64,000 nt of DNA, from contig CAVNUY010000026.1 in the NCBI GenBank assembly GCA_963691655.1, positions 1-64,000 on the forward strand, read 5' to 3'. A program made the position numbers and the translations under genes. The notes under the pieces are model-generated. The model ran no database searches. It worked only from the letters and a program-made list of their open reading frames with translations, and had not been told where the DNA came from. Source of the DNA: Toxonevra muliebris (taxonomy: Eukaryota; Arthropoda; Insecta; Diptera; Pallopteridae). Shown here in pieces: positions 41,601-51,231 of this stretch. Positions within the stretch are counted from its first letter, which is position 1, and each line of letters opens with the position of its first letter.

Positions 41601-42221
41601 GCACTCTTGCGAGACACTCCAGTCTTTCAGTAGATGTGACGAGTTTTCACTTACTAGAGTGATATCGAGAACCTCCCTTCTATTTGAAGTAATGAAGGTT
41701 GGCTCGTTCCCCCTATTAGCAATAACTAAGTCATGAGTAAGGATAAAATCAAAGAGGGACTCACCTCGTTCATTTGTGTCCGTGCTGCCCCACATCTCGT
41801 GATGGGCATTAGCGTCGGCACCGATGATAACCGGGGTCCGTTTACGGTTAGCCTCTGCAACCAGAAGCTTCAATGTATCGTGCGGCGGTGATGTACCGTG
41901 GTCATGTGCCATGTAGCTGGAGACGATCCAGGTGGCCATGGCGTTGATCACAATAACCATGGCCACGTTGTCTTTATCGCTGAACCTGGAGAGTAAAAGA
42001 GCGTTAATGCTATTTTTGATAAGGATACAGGATCTGGGTTTACCTTGACCCTCCACATACACTGTGCGGTATCCATTAATATTGAGTCCGCAAACCCGGT
42101 CATTGACGACCCATGGTTCTTGGACTAGTATGAGCTCCTCTCCTTTTTGAGTCAGGCGGAGGAGCAGGGCTGCCGAGGCAGTAATGGAGTGGTGAAGATT
42201 AATTTGAATAACCTTCACCAT
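38658..42221 (-). CDS. LINE G ORF2: endonuclease, reverse transcriptase, RNase H, zinc finger
   Basis: Intact frame of about 1187 codons from ATG at 42221. The N-terminus (VKVIQINLHHSITASAALLL) opens an APE-type endonuclease with IIGADANAHHEMWGSTDTNE and SFSDHNYINF. The reverse transcriptase shows KSPGPDGIIPADIQ, FLDIEGAFNNVCPDA, GTPQGGVLSPLIWN and the catalytic IIAYADDIAIAV. The RNase H shows IYTDGSKSEERVGCGIF, FQAEVMAIYQASKW, IYTDSQAAIKSL and LYWVPGHMNISGN. Near the end, FCRGCGSEEEEETVLHF then CECP form a zinc finger. It nicks target DNA and copies the element RNA onto it. No disabling change was seen, so activity is possible. The ORF2 start overlaps the end of ORF1 by 23 nt. Confidence 0.95.
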   Translation of the reverse strand: MVKVIQINLHHSITASAALLLRLTQKGEELILVQEPWVVNDRVCGLNINGYRTVYVEGQGKPRSCILIKNSINALLLSRFSDKDNVAMVIVINAMATWIVSSYMAHDHGTSPPHDTLKLLVAEANRKRTPVIIGADANAHHEMWGSTDTNERGESLFDFILTHDLVIANRGNEPTFITSNRREVLDITLVSENSSHLLKDWSVSQECSFSDHNYINFTIDKLDPTDSAGATSLINRKHTDWTKFHAIIESGIQPAPATINNHCDIDREVNSITALFCNSSKPRGKTKPLWWTPEIAELRKVCRRLFNRAKAFNDWFLFKSKQRELKYAIRKAKRASWRNFCGSIESFSETSRLRKLLNTTPRALDCIQKSDGHWTDSGIETLEVLLYNHFPGSKTFVDHSPPVTDHLLSNTSPFQLTDTLLKWAIKSFSPYKSPGPDGIIPADIQQGAEHVTSWLLQIYNACLKFSYIPKSWREARVVFIPKAGKASHINPKDFRPISLSSFLLKILERVLDFHIRNSINPTLLSKSQHAYTKGKSVETALHVLIEEVEKSLSNKEYTLAVFLDIEGAFNNVCPDAVVNALINLNLDVNLVKFIGQLLKTRIISSSIGNDKVKKVVNRGTPQGGVLSPLIWNLAVNTLLNRLDQTGCKIIAYADDIAIAVSGKYVATLSERLNHSLSILSHWCREFGLNVNPAKTEVMLFTRKYKIPKINGISLCLSKRVKYLGLVLDPKLQWKANIAERVRKASCALYCCKRALETRWGLQPRVTSWLYSAVVEPNLLYGSVFWWPATSKAVNLKPLDKVRRTAAILITGALRTTSTKALFAILHWLPTSLLVKQQAKCSAVRLSALTRWTRSNLGHAKILIHDTSVPTNVDYICSTPNLNHTFFTHIPSREEWVNDEVVTDNLIDIYTDGSKSEERVGCGIFSSKLDLRLSFRLPDHCSVFQAEVMAIYQASKWLIRNDSFDTSIRIYTDSQAAIKSLAGVFTTSKLVLDCRSSLNILSSHSQVHLYWVPGHMNISGNCNADELAKQGSQLTDISPTCTIGVPLTSIKLAIKQNYLEEAKRSWVAEHTCGITRLTWTTMDNKRTRQLLNLSRSSISITTSVLMGHCIMGRHAARLGLPFNDFCRGCGSEEEEETVLHFMCECPSLARRRLKLLGSPFFTSLSELSSVNIKDIARFIMESSWFSTP

Positions 42222-43800
42222 TTTTTGGGATGGCAATCATGGTGACGTCGGGGTCCTCCTCATCAGACAAATGAGGAGCCTCGACGTTCTCAGCGGCAAG
42301 CTGCATTTTACCGAAAAAGTCGCCAACTAGTTCGGAGGAGGACAGGGTACTCCCTTCATCAGAGAGATCAGTGTCTGTCTGGGACTGGGACAAGGTCGCC
42401 AGGAAGTCCACGGCTTCTGCCGAAGGCTCTGTGACGGTTTCTTGCCCAGTACCCAACTTGTCGCATCTGTAAACCCTGAGGGAGATCGAGTCGAACCCGT
42501 AGTTGATCTCCCCCTTAGTGGTGTTAAGCGGTGAGAGCGACTCCTCATTAAGGATGATGAGTGCCTCACGGAAGTTGCCCTTGGGTTCGCTGACCTTGGC
42601 TACTCTCCAATCATGGGTGGGTAGCTCAAGGTTGCTTAACTTTATAAGCTCTAGGATTTCATCCGGCGAGGAGGGCTCAGCCGGAATCCATGCCTTGGAA
42701 CGTGGTTGGTTGGGGATCTGGTCTTTAGATACAGCAGAAAGCTTTGCACCTGGCCATACCTCTCCCAACTTAGCAATGGCTAAGTTGGGAGATCTGCACA
42801 AGCTACCAACTTTATGTGGCCTTGATACCAACCGGCATCTCGGCATTTGGGCGACGGGCCTGGATTCGCCGTAACAACGTCTTTGTAGACATTGCGAAGC
42901 GCCGCCTGTACCAACCTCCAGTTGTCTGGGGATATGGTACCGTCGCTGTTACTGGAGTCAACAATGGCCCAGATAAGACCATCTTTCGCAACCTCATTAA
43001 AAGGCCGATTAAATTTCGGCTTTGGGGTTGCCAGTCTTGGCCTTTTGGTGTCCTGACGGACAGGTTGGACAGCCTTATCAGTCGACCTTGTCGCTTCTGA
43101 CTAGCTGTATGAGGAGGTATTAGTGGAGGAGGAGGAGGGCGAGCACCAGCATTCTGCTGGGCCCATTGAAGAGGTGCCTTATCCCTTTCGGAGAGCGAAG
43201 AGGGATCAAGGGGCTCCAGCCTATTCAGGATCCTGAAGGCTGACCTTCTGGTCCTGTACGCCCGTGTTGACGCAGTAATGTGCGCGCGAGCACCAGAGGT
43301 GGAAGCGGTGCTGGGGCCTGTACTGGTAGAGGCTAAGGCCGGCTTAGTTGCCGAATCCCTGGCTACACCAGACCGGCGAACGGGCGGTGGATCAACCCTA
43401 GCACCTGGCACAGTTGCCGAAGTGGTAGGGTTGTTCGAAGAAAGCGACCGAACGCTAGAATTGGATGTGCTGGCGCTTTTGCTGGTGAAGGAAGAGGCCA
43501 GCTTAGTTGCTGAGGCCTTACCGGTACCAGACAAGCGAGCCTGAAGAGGAGCACCACCCGCACCCGGCACAGTTGCCTGGGTACCGAGCGTGCTCGAAGA
43601 AGGTGTGGGTCCAGATGACGACGAGGGTGGTATGTTGGCCAAAACTCTCGTCGACACTGTAGGTCTGGTGCAAGAAGCACCAGAAGTTGAGGGTGGTGAA
43701 CGTTTGGCAGGCGATTGCCTAACCAATCTATTGGGCTCCCCATGCGGGTTGGCCTTGGGTTTTTATTGGACGTATTCATGATTGTTGGGTCCCCACTCAT
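42199..43800 (-). pseudogene. LINE G ORF1 (proline/serine-rich head, DUF4780-like domain), frameshifted
   Basis: Read downward from about 43800 (ATG, MSGDPTIMNTSNKNP). The protein shifts frame near 43755, 43045 and 42800, so three single-base errors are needed to explain it. The head is low-complexity and basic (RQSPAKRSPPSTSG, ARLSGTGKASATKLASS, SATVPGAR repeats). A middle block reads DGLIWAIVDSSNSDGTISPD, NWRLVQAALRN and CRDAGWYQGHIKLVACAD. The last frame (42846 on) has LAIAKLGEVWPGAKLSAVSK and SNLELPTHDWRVAKVSEPKG. These match the DUF4780 domain of ORF1 proteins in related LINEs, thought to bind RNA. An acidic tail ends at the stop 42199-42201. Confidence 0.75.
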
Positions 43801-44574
43801 GGCCGCTATCTCCGTCCGGATGTGTAGTCACCTTAGTGGTCCCGTGGTTATCTATGCCGAAGCAGGGAGGCCACGCGAGGGTTGGTACAAGTCCTTATGA
43901 GAGCAAGTACTCAGAGCCAGACCAGTGCTAAATGGGAGTCATCTCAACCAAACCTACACCGCCAACCGAATGGCGACGGACTTCGAACGTACCATGAGGC
44001 CTGCCAGGGTTTTAACGGGACGGAGACAGTTGTGACCTTAAACTGGAGCCGTTCACAGAAGGTTTCACCCCGCTGCTACAAGGTCCAGAAGCCACAACTA
44101 CCAGCCCAAAGCAATCAAAAACAAATTAGGAAATAAAAGGGAGGTCCGTGGACAAATGAGGGGTCGTGCCATTTTGGTACCTGACGCCCAATCCCACTAG
44201 GGGTGAACGCCAGAGTACCCAAGGGTGTTTTGATTGACCAGATATGCAGTGACCCACATGTAGTGCACGCCAGAAAGTCTAATTCTGATTGATATCAAAA
44301 ATCAAACATGTCTGAGGTGCATTACAAACAGAACCCTAACATATCTGGGTCGAGAGGGTTTGCTCCCTCCGCCTGATCTATCTTAGCCAGTTGCATATCA
44401 GACATCTGATGTGCCCTGTTATAAGATAATAGTTTACACCAGCTGGCTGACATGCAACCGTTACCAGCTGTCACCACGAGGAGGTGATAGACCACACTAC
44501 CATCAGACCACTCAATTACGGCACACATCGAGATGTATGTTAGCCCCCTTAAGTGACTGATGGCTCGACAACCG
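43801..44574 (-). promoter_or_regulatory. 5' region of LINE G
   Basis: About 770 bp of non-coding sequence upstream of ORF1, where such LINEs carry their internal promoter. A block at 44345-44420 (tgctccctccgcctgatcta, then ttagccagttgca) recurs in the opposite orientation near 59818-59870. Confidence 0.6.
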
Positions 44575-44588
44575 AAACAAATACGTTA

Positions 44589-44945
44589 GTAAATAAAATT
44601 TAATTAATCTATTAGACTAGTTTTATGAATTAAATTAATGGTGTAAAATCTAATAATGAAATCAAATATATTAATACACTATTTTAAGCAAATTATATAA
44701 GTTGCATCAAGCTTATAATTATTGAAATTTCTTGAAACCTTAAACATTTACATTGTATTCAGTTTAAATAAAAATAAAAACAAATTGATCTGAGTAAACG
44801 AATTTTTAAAAAGCAGGAGGTAACTTATAACTAAACCTGTAGATAAATTCGTTCACTCAAAACAATTTAACAGCACTCTATCAAGGAGGGCAGGAGCGGT
44901 CAAGCCCGATCAACTTGTCTGCTTTTTCTTTCTTTGAAAGGGAGG
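44589..44945 (+). other. 3' untranslated region of element F, second part
   Basis: AT-rich, non-coding, ending in the polypurine tract tttgaaagggagg directly before the 3' LTR. Confidence 0.8.
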
Positions 44946-45144
44946 TATAATGCAGCTCATAATGCACGCGTATTATTACTTAGTTATGCATCCATGTATT
45001 TATATTAATATTATTACTATTAAATTACAACCCTGTAACTTCGTGTAATGATAGTGACGAACGATCCAAATAAAATGTAAAGTATCAGTTCTTGATCGAC
45101 ACTCAAAACTCAAAGATGTCTTTTACTTTGTTACTGGCATTATA
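44946..45144 (+). repeat. 3' LTR of Gypsy element F
   Basis: 199 bp, TATAATG...CATTATA. Followed by cagc (45145-45148), the second target copy, and then tac, which completes the right gctac copy of element E. Confidence 0.95.
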
Positions 45145-45148
45145 CAGC

Positions 45149-47456
45149 TACATCTAAGTCAGCTTTGATTCCATTTTGACCCCTCCGCTTTATCTCACTC
45201 AAAATTGTAGAGTGACCATAGTTTGCTGATCTCCACACGTTGGATTCTCTTAGTCTAAGAGCTTCTTTTGCGGCACAGCCTTGAACAAACACTCGTAACG
45301 GTAAGAGATGAAATATCATATTCAGACCTTCCTGAGGTGCACTACCTACAGTCTCTGAGATCCCCAGGCTTGCAAGTCTCTGTATTTTTCCCATGCGAGC
45401 TTGGTTGCTCTTCTTACCCAACGCCTGCCACCAGACGAGAGACCCATAGGTGATGATGAGTCGAATGATTGTGATGTACATTCCATGAATAACGTACGGC
45501 GACAATCCCGATCTTTTCCCAAAGGTCGTTTTACAGGTATAGTATGCAGCCAGTACCTTCTTCGTTCTCTCTTCGATATTCCTTCTCCAATTAAGTTATG
45601 AATCCAGAATGGTACCGAGATACCTTGCTTCCGAAGAAAGATTCAGTGTCACTCCATCCAAATTTGGTAAGGAAAATTTAGATATTTTTGTTTTCCTCGT
45701 TAACAAGACTAGCTCAGTCTTAGCAGGGTTAACTGCTAAAGCGTTCCGTCTAGCCCAGTCGGAAATTTCGCCAAGTGCTGATTCCATAAGCTCACTAATC
45801 GTCGACAAGAATTTGCCAGGGATCAATATTGCTATGTCGTCAGCGTAGGCTACCACTCTCGATCTCTTTTCCTTGAAAGTTCGTAAAATCTCATTAACTA
45901 CTAGGAGCCATAGGAGGGGTGACAACACTCCTCCTTGCGGAGTTCCCCTTGTAGTTCTCTTATTCACGGAGCCAGTACCCATAGCAGCGTTAATGACTCT
46001 GCCTCTCAGCATTGTTCCTTAACTCCATGATCCGTCAACGCCTTACAGATGGCTTCCGTGTTTACATTATTGAAGGCTCCTTCAATGTCAAGGAAACCTA
46101 CTAAAGTGTACTCCTTAAAATCTAATGACTTCTCAATGATACCAACAACTTCATGAAGAGCGCTATCCACTGATCTACCTTTGCGGTATGCGTACTGCGC
46201 CATGTCCATTGTGTGAATGCTGATATTCCCTCTTATATATATGTCAATTAGACTCTCAAGTGTTTTTAAAACAAACGATGAGAGACTTATCGGCCTATAA
46301 TCTTTTGCAGTAGAGTGATTTAGTTTTCCTGCTTTTGGAATGAAAACCACCCTGACCTCTCTTCAAATCTTTGGCACATACCCATCTGTTAGACATCTTG
46401 AAAAGATTTCCACTAGATGAGAATGTTGTAGCATGGCTGGTATAATTCCATCCGGTCCCGCTGATTTAAGCGGGTTGAATGAATTTATCGCCCAGGCGAC
46501 TTTTTCCCTATCTACAATATCCAAGACGTCAGTCCTTGATGACCGGACAGGATTTGCCATCTGATTTTCGATGTCGGTCAAGTCCGTGCAACCTGAAATG
46601 TGTGTCGTCATCAGAACCTCAAGAGACTCCTGGCTCGAGTCTGTCCATGAGCCATCTATCTTCCGAATACTGCCGAAAGCTGTAGTAGTTCCAGACAGTA
46701 TTTTTCGAAGTCTTGATGCCTCATTTACAGTCTCCATGGTTCCACAGAACTGGTGCCAAGAGTTCCTTTTTGCAGCCTTAATTTTACTATTATACTCATT
46801 AAAACTGTCCCTATACTTATTCCAATCCTCTTCTAGTCGTCTTAGCTTAGCCTTGTTAAAGAGTCTCCTTGATTTTACTCTAAGTTGTCCTAACTCTGCG
46901 TTCCACCAAACCGTTTTTTGTTTGGATCGTGGCCTAGTTTGTGGGCAACAAAGTGCAAAAGATATATTCAATATCCTTGTCAGACGTTCTACTGCTTTGT
47001 CAATGTTAACATTCCCTTGGCCAACATTAACTTTTGTCGATGCAAGCTTTCGGGAAGCCGTTATAGAAAATTCAGACCAGTTCGCCCTTTTGGGATTCCT
47101 AAATGGCCGTGAGATCTCTACTTCCGAGTTTATGGTGAACTGTGATCCGAGAGGGAACAAATGTCTGATACCCTCCAATTATCAACCCTAATAGTATTGG
47201 AAGCTGTGGCCAAAGTTATATCAATGACTTCTTCCCTAACCCTGTTACGAAACGTTGGGTGATTACCCTTGTTGCATATAGTTAGGTTAGTAGAAAAAAT
47301 ATAATCAAAAAGGGACTCACCTCTACTGTTGGTATCAGAGCTGCCCCAAAGTTCATTGTGACCATTTGCGTCACAGCCAGCCACCAAGTCCAATCCGCGT
47401 GACTCCGCATATACGACCAGTTGCAGAAATAATATGGCAAAAAAAGTTAAGTCCAA
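45149..47456 (-). pseudogene. LINE H endonuclease and reverse transcriptase, multiply broken
   Basis: Minus-strand, read from 47456 downward. Endonuclease C-half: LVAGCDANGHNELWGSSDTN and TFRNRVREEVIDITLATAS, then SLSDHSS. After a frameshift near 47170 comes the linker with WWNAELGQLRVKSRRLFNKA and KSAGPDGIIPAMLQ. Reverse transcriptase: a frame break near 46355, MVFIPKAGKLNHSTAKDYRP, FLDIEGAFNNVNTEAI, a break near 46010, TTRGTPQGGVLSPLLW and the active-site RVVAYADDIAILI. Another break near 45600 precedes YGSLVWWQALGKKSNQARMG. The N-terminal endonuclease is missing (5'-truncated at about 47456). The frame continues across E and F into 27024-26901. It is of the same R1/LOA-like group as LINE G but a different lineage. 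Confidence 0.9.
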
Positions 47457-48544
47457 AGAAAATGATTAATTTAAAGATTATATAAAAACTTGCATTCATT
47501 AAAAAAAAATTTGAATATCTATTAAAAAATTTTTAATAGATAATTTTTTTTTAATAGAATAGAATAGAATTAAAAAAAAAAATTTGAATATCTATTAAAA
47601 AAATTTTTTTTTTTACTTTTATGTTTTTGCTTTTGTAGTAGTAACAGATTATTAGTTTCTACAACAAAATTTATAACATTTTCTTATCCTATTAGACATA
47701 GGGTAGCCAGACGTACTGATTTGATTAGGACATGTCCTGATTTTTTTAAATACTGATACTTTGAAATCTCGAAATCAGTACAAAAGTGAACTGATTTTTG
47801 TATTTTGTACTGGTTTTTTTAAATTAATATCTTAAGAATTTTTGTGATTAACCTTAATGGTCTCAAAATCGTTTTTGCAGACAGTCTCACACTGTTTGTT
47901 TCTTTTTCTGTTTGTTCACCAAATAAACTACATATGCGTTATTACTGGAGAAAAGCAATATTTACTTGAAAAAAGTCGGTTAACGTCAGATTTTAGCCCT
48001 CTCAGCATGTTCGCACACATGTGTGTACATGAATTTGAAAATTTTTCCTGATTTTGATTTAAATTCCAACGAAGCAATTTTGGTATTAACGTCTTTGTTA
48101 TTTTTTCCTTTATCGTTTGGGATTTGTTTTGTTACAATCGAAGCATAACCGTAGAAACTATTGTGACTTTTATGGGAAAACCTCACTTTTTTTTAGTGTC
48201 GTCAATTTCAAAAAATTATTAAAAATACTAAATAATAAAAAGATGTGTAGATAGAACCTTCCTCTGTCGACAGAGACACATTTTGTGTAAGTCGGAGTAT
48301 TTTAAAGCTCCCTGAACGTTTTTTGTACAATTATGTGTACATCGCGTACGTCTAAACCTGGACCTCTAAAAATTCGTGAATAGTATTTTTGACTATAACA
48401 TCTCGATTTTTTCCTACCACGGAAAGTACACATTCTGCTGAAAGGGTTAAATGAATGAAAGGAATTTGATATTAATTGAATTTAATTAATGTCTTTAGCT
48501 TTCACACTCTTCTATGTATGGAAACTGCTACGTTATCAACATTA
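47457..48544. other. Non-coding AT-rich stretch
   Basis: Contains a repeated low-complexity block (aatttgaatatctattaaaaaa near 47509 and 47581) and no recognised gene. Confidence 0.5.
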
Positions 48545-48781
48545 AGTCCGTTCCCGTACTTTTTGGGTAAAGTCTGGTAAACTGAGAGTAAACGAAAAAT
48601 GCTCTCTCTGATACACAAAAATGAACAAAAGAAAAAAAAGTGTGGGCTATTTCGTGCAAAAAGAAGAAGACAATTGATCTCTCATCTCTGCTCTCATCTG
48701 CAAGTTTTTTGTGTGCGGGAACGCTTTCTGGGCTGTTTTGGGCGAATGCGTTCACCCGCGTTGTACTAAGGGAACGGACCT
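48545..48781. mobile_element. MITE candidate with AGTCCGTTCCC termini
   Basis: AAGTCCGTTCCC at 48544-48555 is mirrored by GGGAACGGACC at 48770-48780; ten bases match perfectly. The 237-bp interior is non-coding. A target duplication is not obvious, so the class is unknown. Confidence 0.45.
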
Positions 48782-48954
48782 ATTGTCTGCTGAAACAAAT
48801 ATAAAATAAACACACAAAATCGGAGAAAAAGTTTAAGGATGTTTATACCACTATATTACATTGAAATTACTAGGTAATAAAACAAAAAAAAAAAACTGTA
48901 CTAATTTATACTATATATATATATATACCAGCCCTGGGCCCCCCCCAGATCACG
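48782..48954. other. Short AT-rich spacer with a TA microsatellite and C run
   Basis: Holds (TA)n near 48912-48926 followed by gggcccccccccag just before element D sequence resumes. Confidence 0.5.
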
Positions 48955-49580
48955 TCAAATCGATTCAAACTCACAAGCAGTTGAAAATAGATAAACATTA
49001 TTATTGCCACTATCGTTTTGTCATGGATTCGTGGAGAAGAGAAAAAATGACCAATATTTGTTGCAAATCGTTTAAAAACAATCGCGAATTATACCAACAA
49101 AAGATAATGGCATCATGTTGCTACTCATGAAAATCCAGCTGATTGTGCTACGCGGGGCTTGTCACCAGAAAAATTATGGTTTCATGGTCCAACTTGGCTG
49201 TGCGAACCGTATGAACATTGGCCATCAACTGATTGGACGTTCCTGGCATTTTATGAAGAACCAGTTAAAACTATTCAGCAAATACACTTAGTGCACACAC
49301 CAGAGCCATCAGACATCATTCATCGCTACTCATCTTTAACTCATTTACGTCGAATCGTCGCACTTTTACTTCGCTTCGCAAACAATTGTAAGTCTATAAT
49401 CGGTGTTCGACAATTTGGTACAATTACAGTCGCCGAATGGAATCAAAGTTTGGTTATGTTGATTCGTTTGGTTTAACAGGAAAATTTGCGAAGGAGATTC
49501 GTTTAGTGGCAGCGGGACAAAATTTGCCAAATCGTAATAAATTAATTGGTTTAGCACCATTTTTGGATGGTTCATAACCA
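48955..49580 (+). pseudogene. BEL D polymerase piece: end of RNase H and pre-integrase linker
   Basis: Frames in order: TIVLSWIRGEEKK, a stop, FVANRLKTIANYTNKR, a stop, HHVATHENPADCATRGLSPE and KLWFHGPTWLCEPYEHWPS. These are the RNase H C-terminus and NPADCATRG/LWW.GP.WL hallmarks of BEL/Pao elements. Then HRYSSLTHLRRIVALLLRF (about 49320-49380) and, in another frame, NRNKLIGLAPFLDG, the segment before the zinc-binding domain. It ends at about 49580. Its order and strand fit between the D protease (ending 24834) and the D integrase (54345), but identity with the same copy is inferred. The reverse transcriptase itself is absent. Confidence 0.75.
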
Positions 49581-49879
49581 TGGCAAGAGAATAAACGTCG
49601 TTCTGATCAACGCGCAAATATTATTATATTGTAATTGTGATAAAATAATGTAAAATATTTTCTAAAACAAATTTCTGGAGATATGGATTATATAAGAAAG
49701 CTGATCTAAATAAATTTTGTTGCGAGTTTTTGGATATACGACAGTGATTTCATTCTTTTTTTTTTTTTTGGCATAAAAATCATAACCTCAAATTGACTAA
49801 CCTTATTCCAGTTTTTGCGTTAAGTTAAAATATAAATGAAAGTCCACAGTAACCAAGCACAATAAGACAATTAAATTTA
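49581..49879. other. Boundary zone between BEL D and LINE I
   Basis: AT-rich, non-coding. The 5' end of LINE I lies somewhere here; no target duplication was identified. Confidence 0.4.
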
Positions 49880-50762
49880 GTGGTTTATATTCAATTATTC
49901 CATCGGAAGTACAAAAGTGCAATCATTGCAACGCCAACTGTACAAGGATATGTTTCGTGTGGTATTTGTGGGCAGGTATTTCATCCAAACTGTGCCGTTG
50001 AGTTGACACCTAACATCACACCGGCAATGATTGACTCAATACGTAAAAGTAATGGAAGTTTAACGTACAGATATTGTGCCTGCATTGGATTACCCCCGTT
50101 GCGAAATTCAGCAGACTTAGAGACAGTTATGTCAAAGCTAACGGGTCTTGAGCTACAAATGCAAGACTTATCGAAGCAGATCTCTACTGAAGTGAACATG
50201 CAAATTACAAATATTAAAACTGATCTAACAAACAACATTATGAAAACTAAAAATATCTAATAAAAAATTTAATAACTTGGATGTGGAAATAAATAGACTC
50301 AATTATAAAATGTTAACACATAGTCTTAATGAAACAGTCATAAAAATGGCAAAAACACTGAATGTTGATCTAAATGGCTGCGACATACACCTCTGTATGT
50401 GGATTCACAATAAAAAAGATGTCCTTGTTAAGTTTAATGGCGTTCAAAAAAGAGACCTCATCATGAAAAACTACCGGTCAAAATATGATCTTAAACTAAA
50501 TCAACTTGTAGATTCTGATATTAATTCTCGTGTTTACCACAACGACCATTTGACTCCAATGCTCCATAAAATGCAGTTCATTTGCCGCAAACTACATAAG
50601 GCTAATATAATTCAACGCTTCCGACTTGTTAATAATGATTTTCCCAAGGCCAGAATCACATGGTGTGACGGTAATGAGGAAACCGTGGAGATGTCTAAAA
50701 TTGAAACTCTTTTTAATCTGGAAAAAACAGCATCCAGTATTGATAGTGGCTTAACTAAATAG
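49880..50762 (+). pseudogene. LINE I ORF1: zinc-finger and coiled-coil RNA-binding protein, broken
   Basis: Two stretches. 49880-50260: a cysteine-rich N-terminus (CNHCNANC in one frame, then YVSCGICGQVFHPNCAVEL in another), PHD-like, followed by a helix suited to a coiled coil (MSKLTGLELQMQDLSKQIST). A stop at 50258-50260. 50277-50762: HLCMWIHNKKDVLVKFNGV, MKNYRSKYDLKLNQLVDSD and RKLHKANIIQRFRLVNNDFP, resembling the FP-like C-terminal domain found in ORF1 of many CR1/Jockey-type LINEs. This protein normally coats element RNA. One frameshift (N-terminus) and one stop break it. Confidence 0.7.
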
Positions 50763-51231
50763 TTACAAAATGGAAACATATCGTCGTAAATTATATATAA
50801 CTTGCTAATCACTTACTAATTATTTTAAAGTTGCTTTCTTTTTTATACACTTGTTATTTTTTCATATTTTTGCTATTAGTTTTCATGAAGGCATTATATA
50901 TGCACACACTTACAAGGGTATCTGAACGGTGTGGAGTGATTGTTTTCTGGATATATCGCTTTAATAATTCAACAAACATTTTCGAACTGGTTCCAGATAT
51001 CGACACGGTAAAGATACCTCTGTTATTGTGTGCATTTACCTTATTTGCTATAGATACATTTTTATCACAATTTAATTTAGTAACTCTTATTTTTTTTTTC
51101 TTTTTTGCGCATTGGTTTTAGCGTAAATTTTTTAGTATTGTAATTTTTATTATTTTTTGTTTTGAATTGAAATTGTAATTAAAATAGTTTTTATGGATTC
51201 TTAGCACGAATTTGGGGAAAAAATTTGTACC
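50763..51231 (+). other. Spacer between ORF1 and ORF2 of LINE I
   Basis: About 470 bp, T-rich, with one short open stretch (50831-51121) of hydrophobic low-complexity sequence that I do not take as a gene. Confidence 0.5.

Larger units (their letters stand above)
38547..44588 (-). mobile_element. LINE G, near-complete non-LTR retrotransposon (R1/LOA-like with RNase H)
   Basis: The element runs 38561-44574 on the minus strand, between perfect 14-bp target copies aaacaaatacgtta (38547-38560 and 44575-44588). Its 3' end (left side on the + strand) is ggttaggttaggttgg, i.e. TAACC repeats instead of poly-A. Order on the minus strand: 5' region, ORF1 (frameshifted), ORF2 (intact). It inserted into the 3' untranslated region of Gypsy element F, making it the innermost and youngest insertion of the nest. 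Confidence 0.95.
31829..45144 (+). mobile_element. Gypsy element F (mdg1/412-like), interrupted by LINE G
   Basis: LTRs at 31829-32015 and 44946-45144 have perfect terminal inverted repeats TATAATG...CATTATA. The 4-bp target duplication cagc flanks the element (31825-31828 and 45145-45148), the size usual for Gypsy elements. The primer site resembles the tRNA-Arg site of 412/mdg1. Gene order is gag, protease, reverse transcriptase, RNase H, integrase, with no envelope gene. LINE G split the 3' untranslated region at 38547-44588. Confidence 0.95.

Noticed and set aside
42503..43781. Several + strand frames over LINE G ORF1
   Set aside because: Shadows of the GC-rich ORF1; no start context or motifs.
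48528..48755. 75-codon minus-strand open frame
   Set aside because: Falls within the small inverted-repeat element and has no conserved features.
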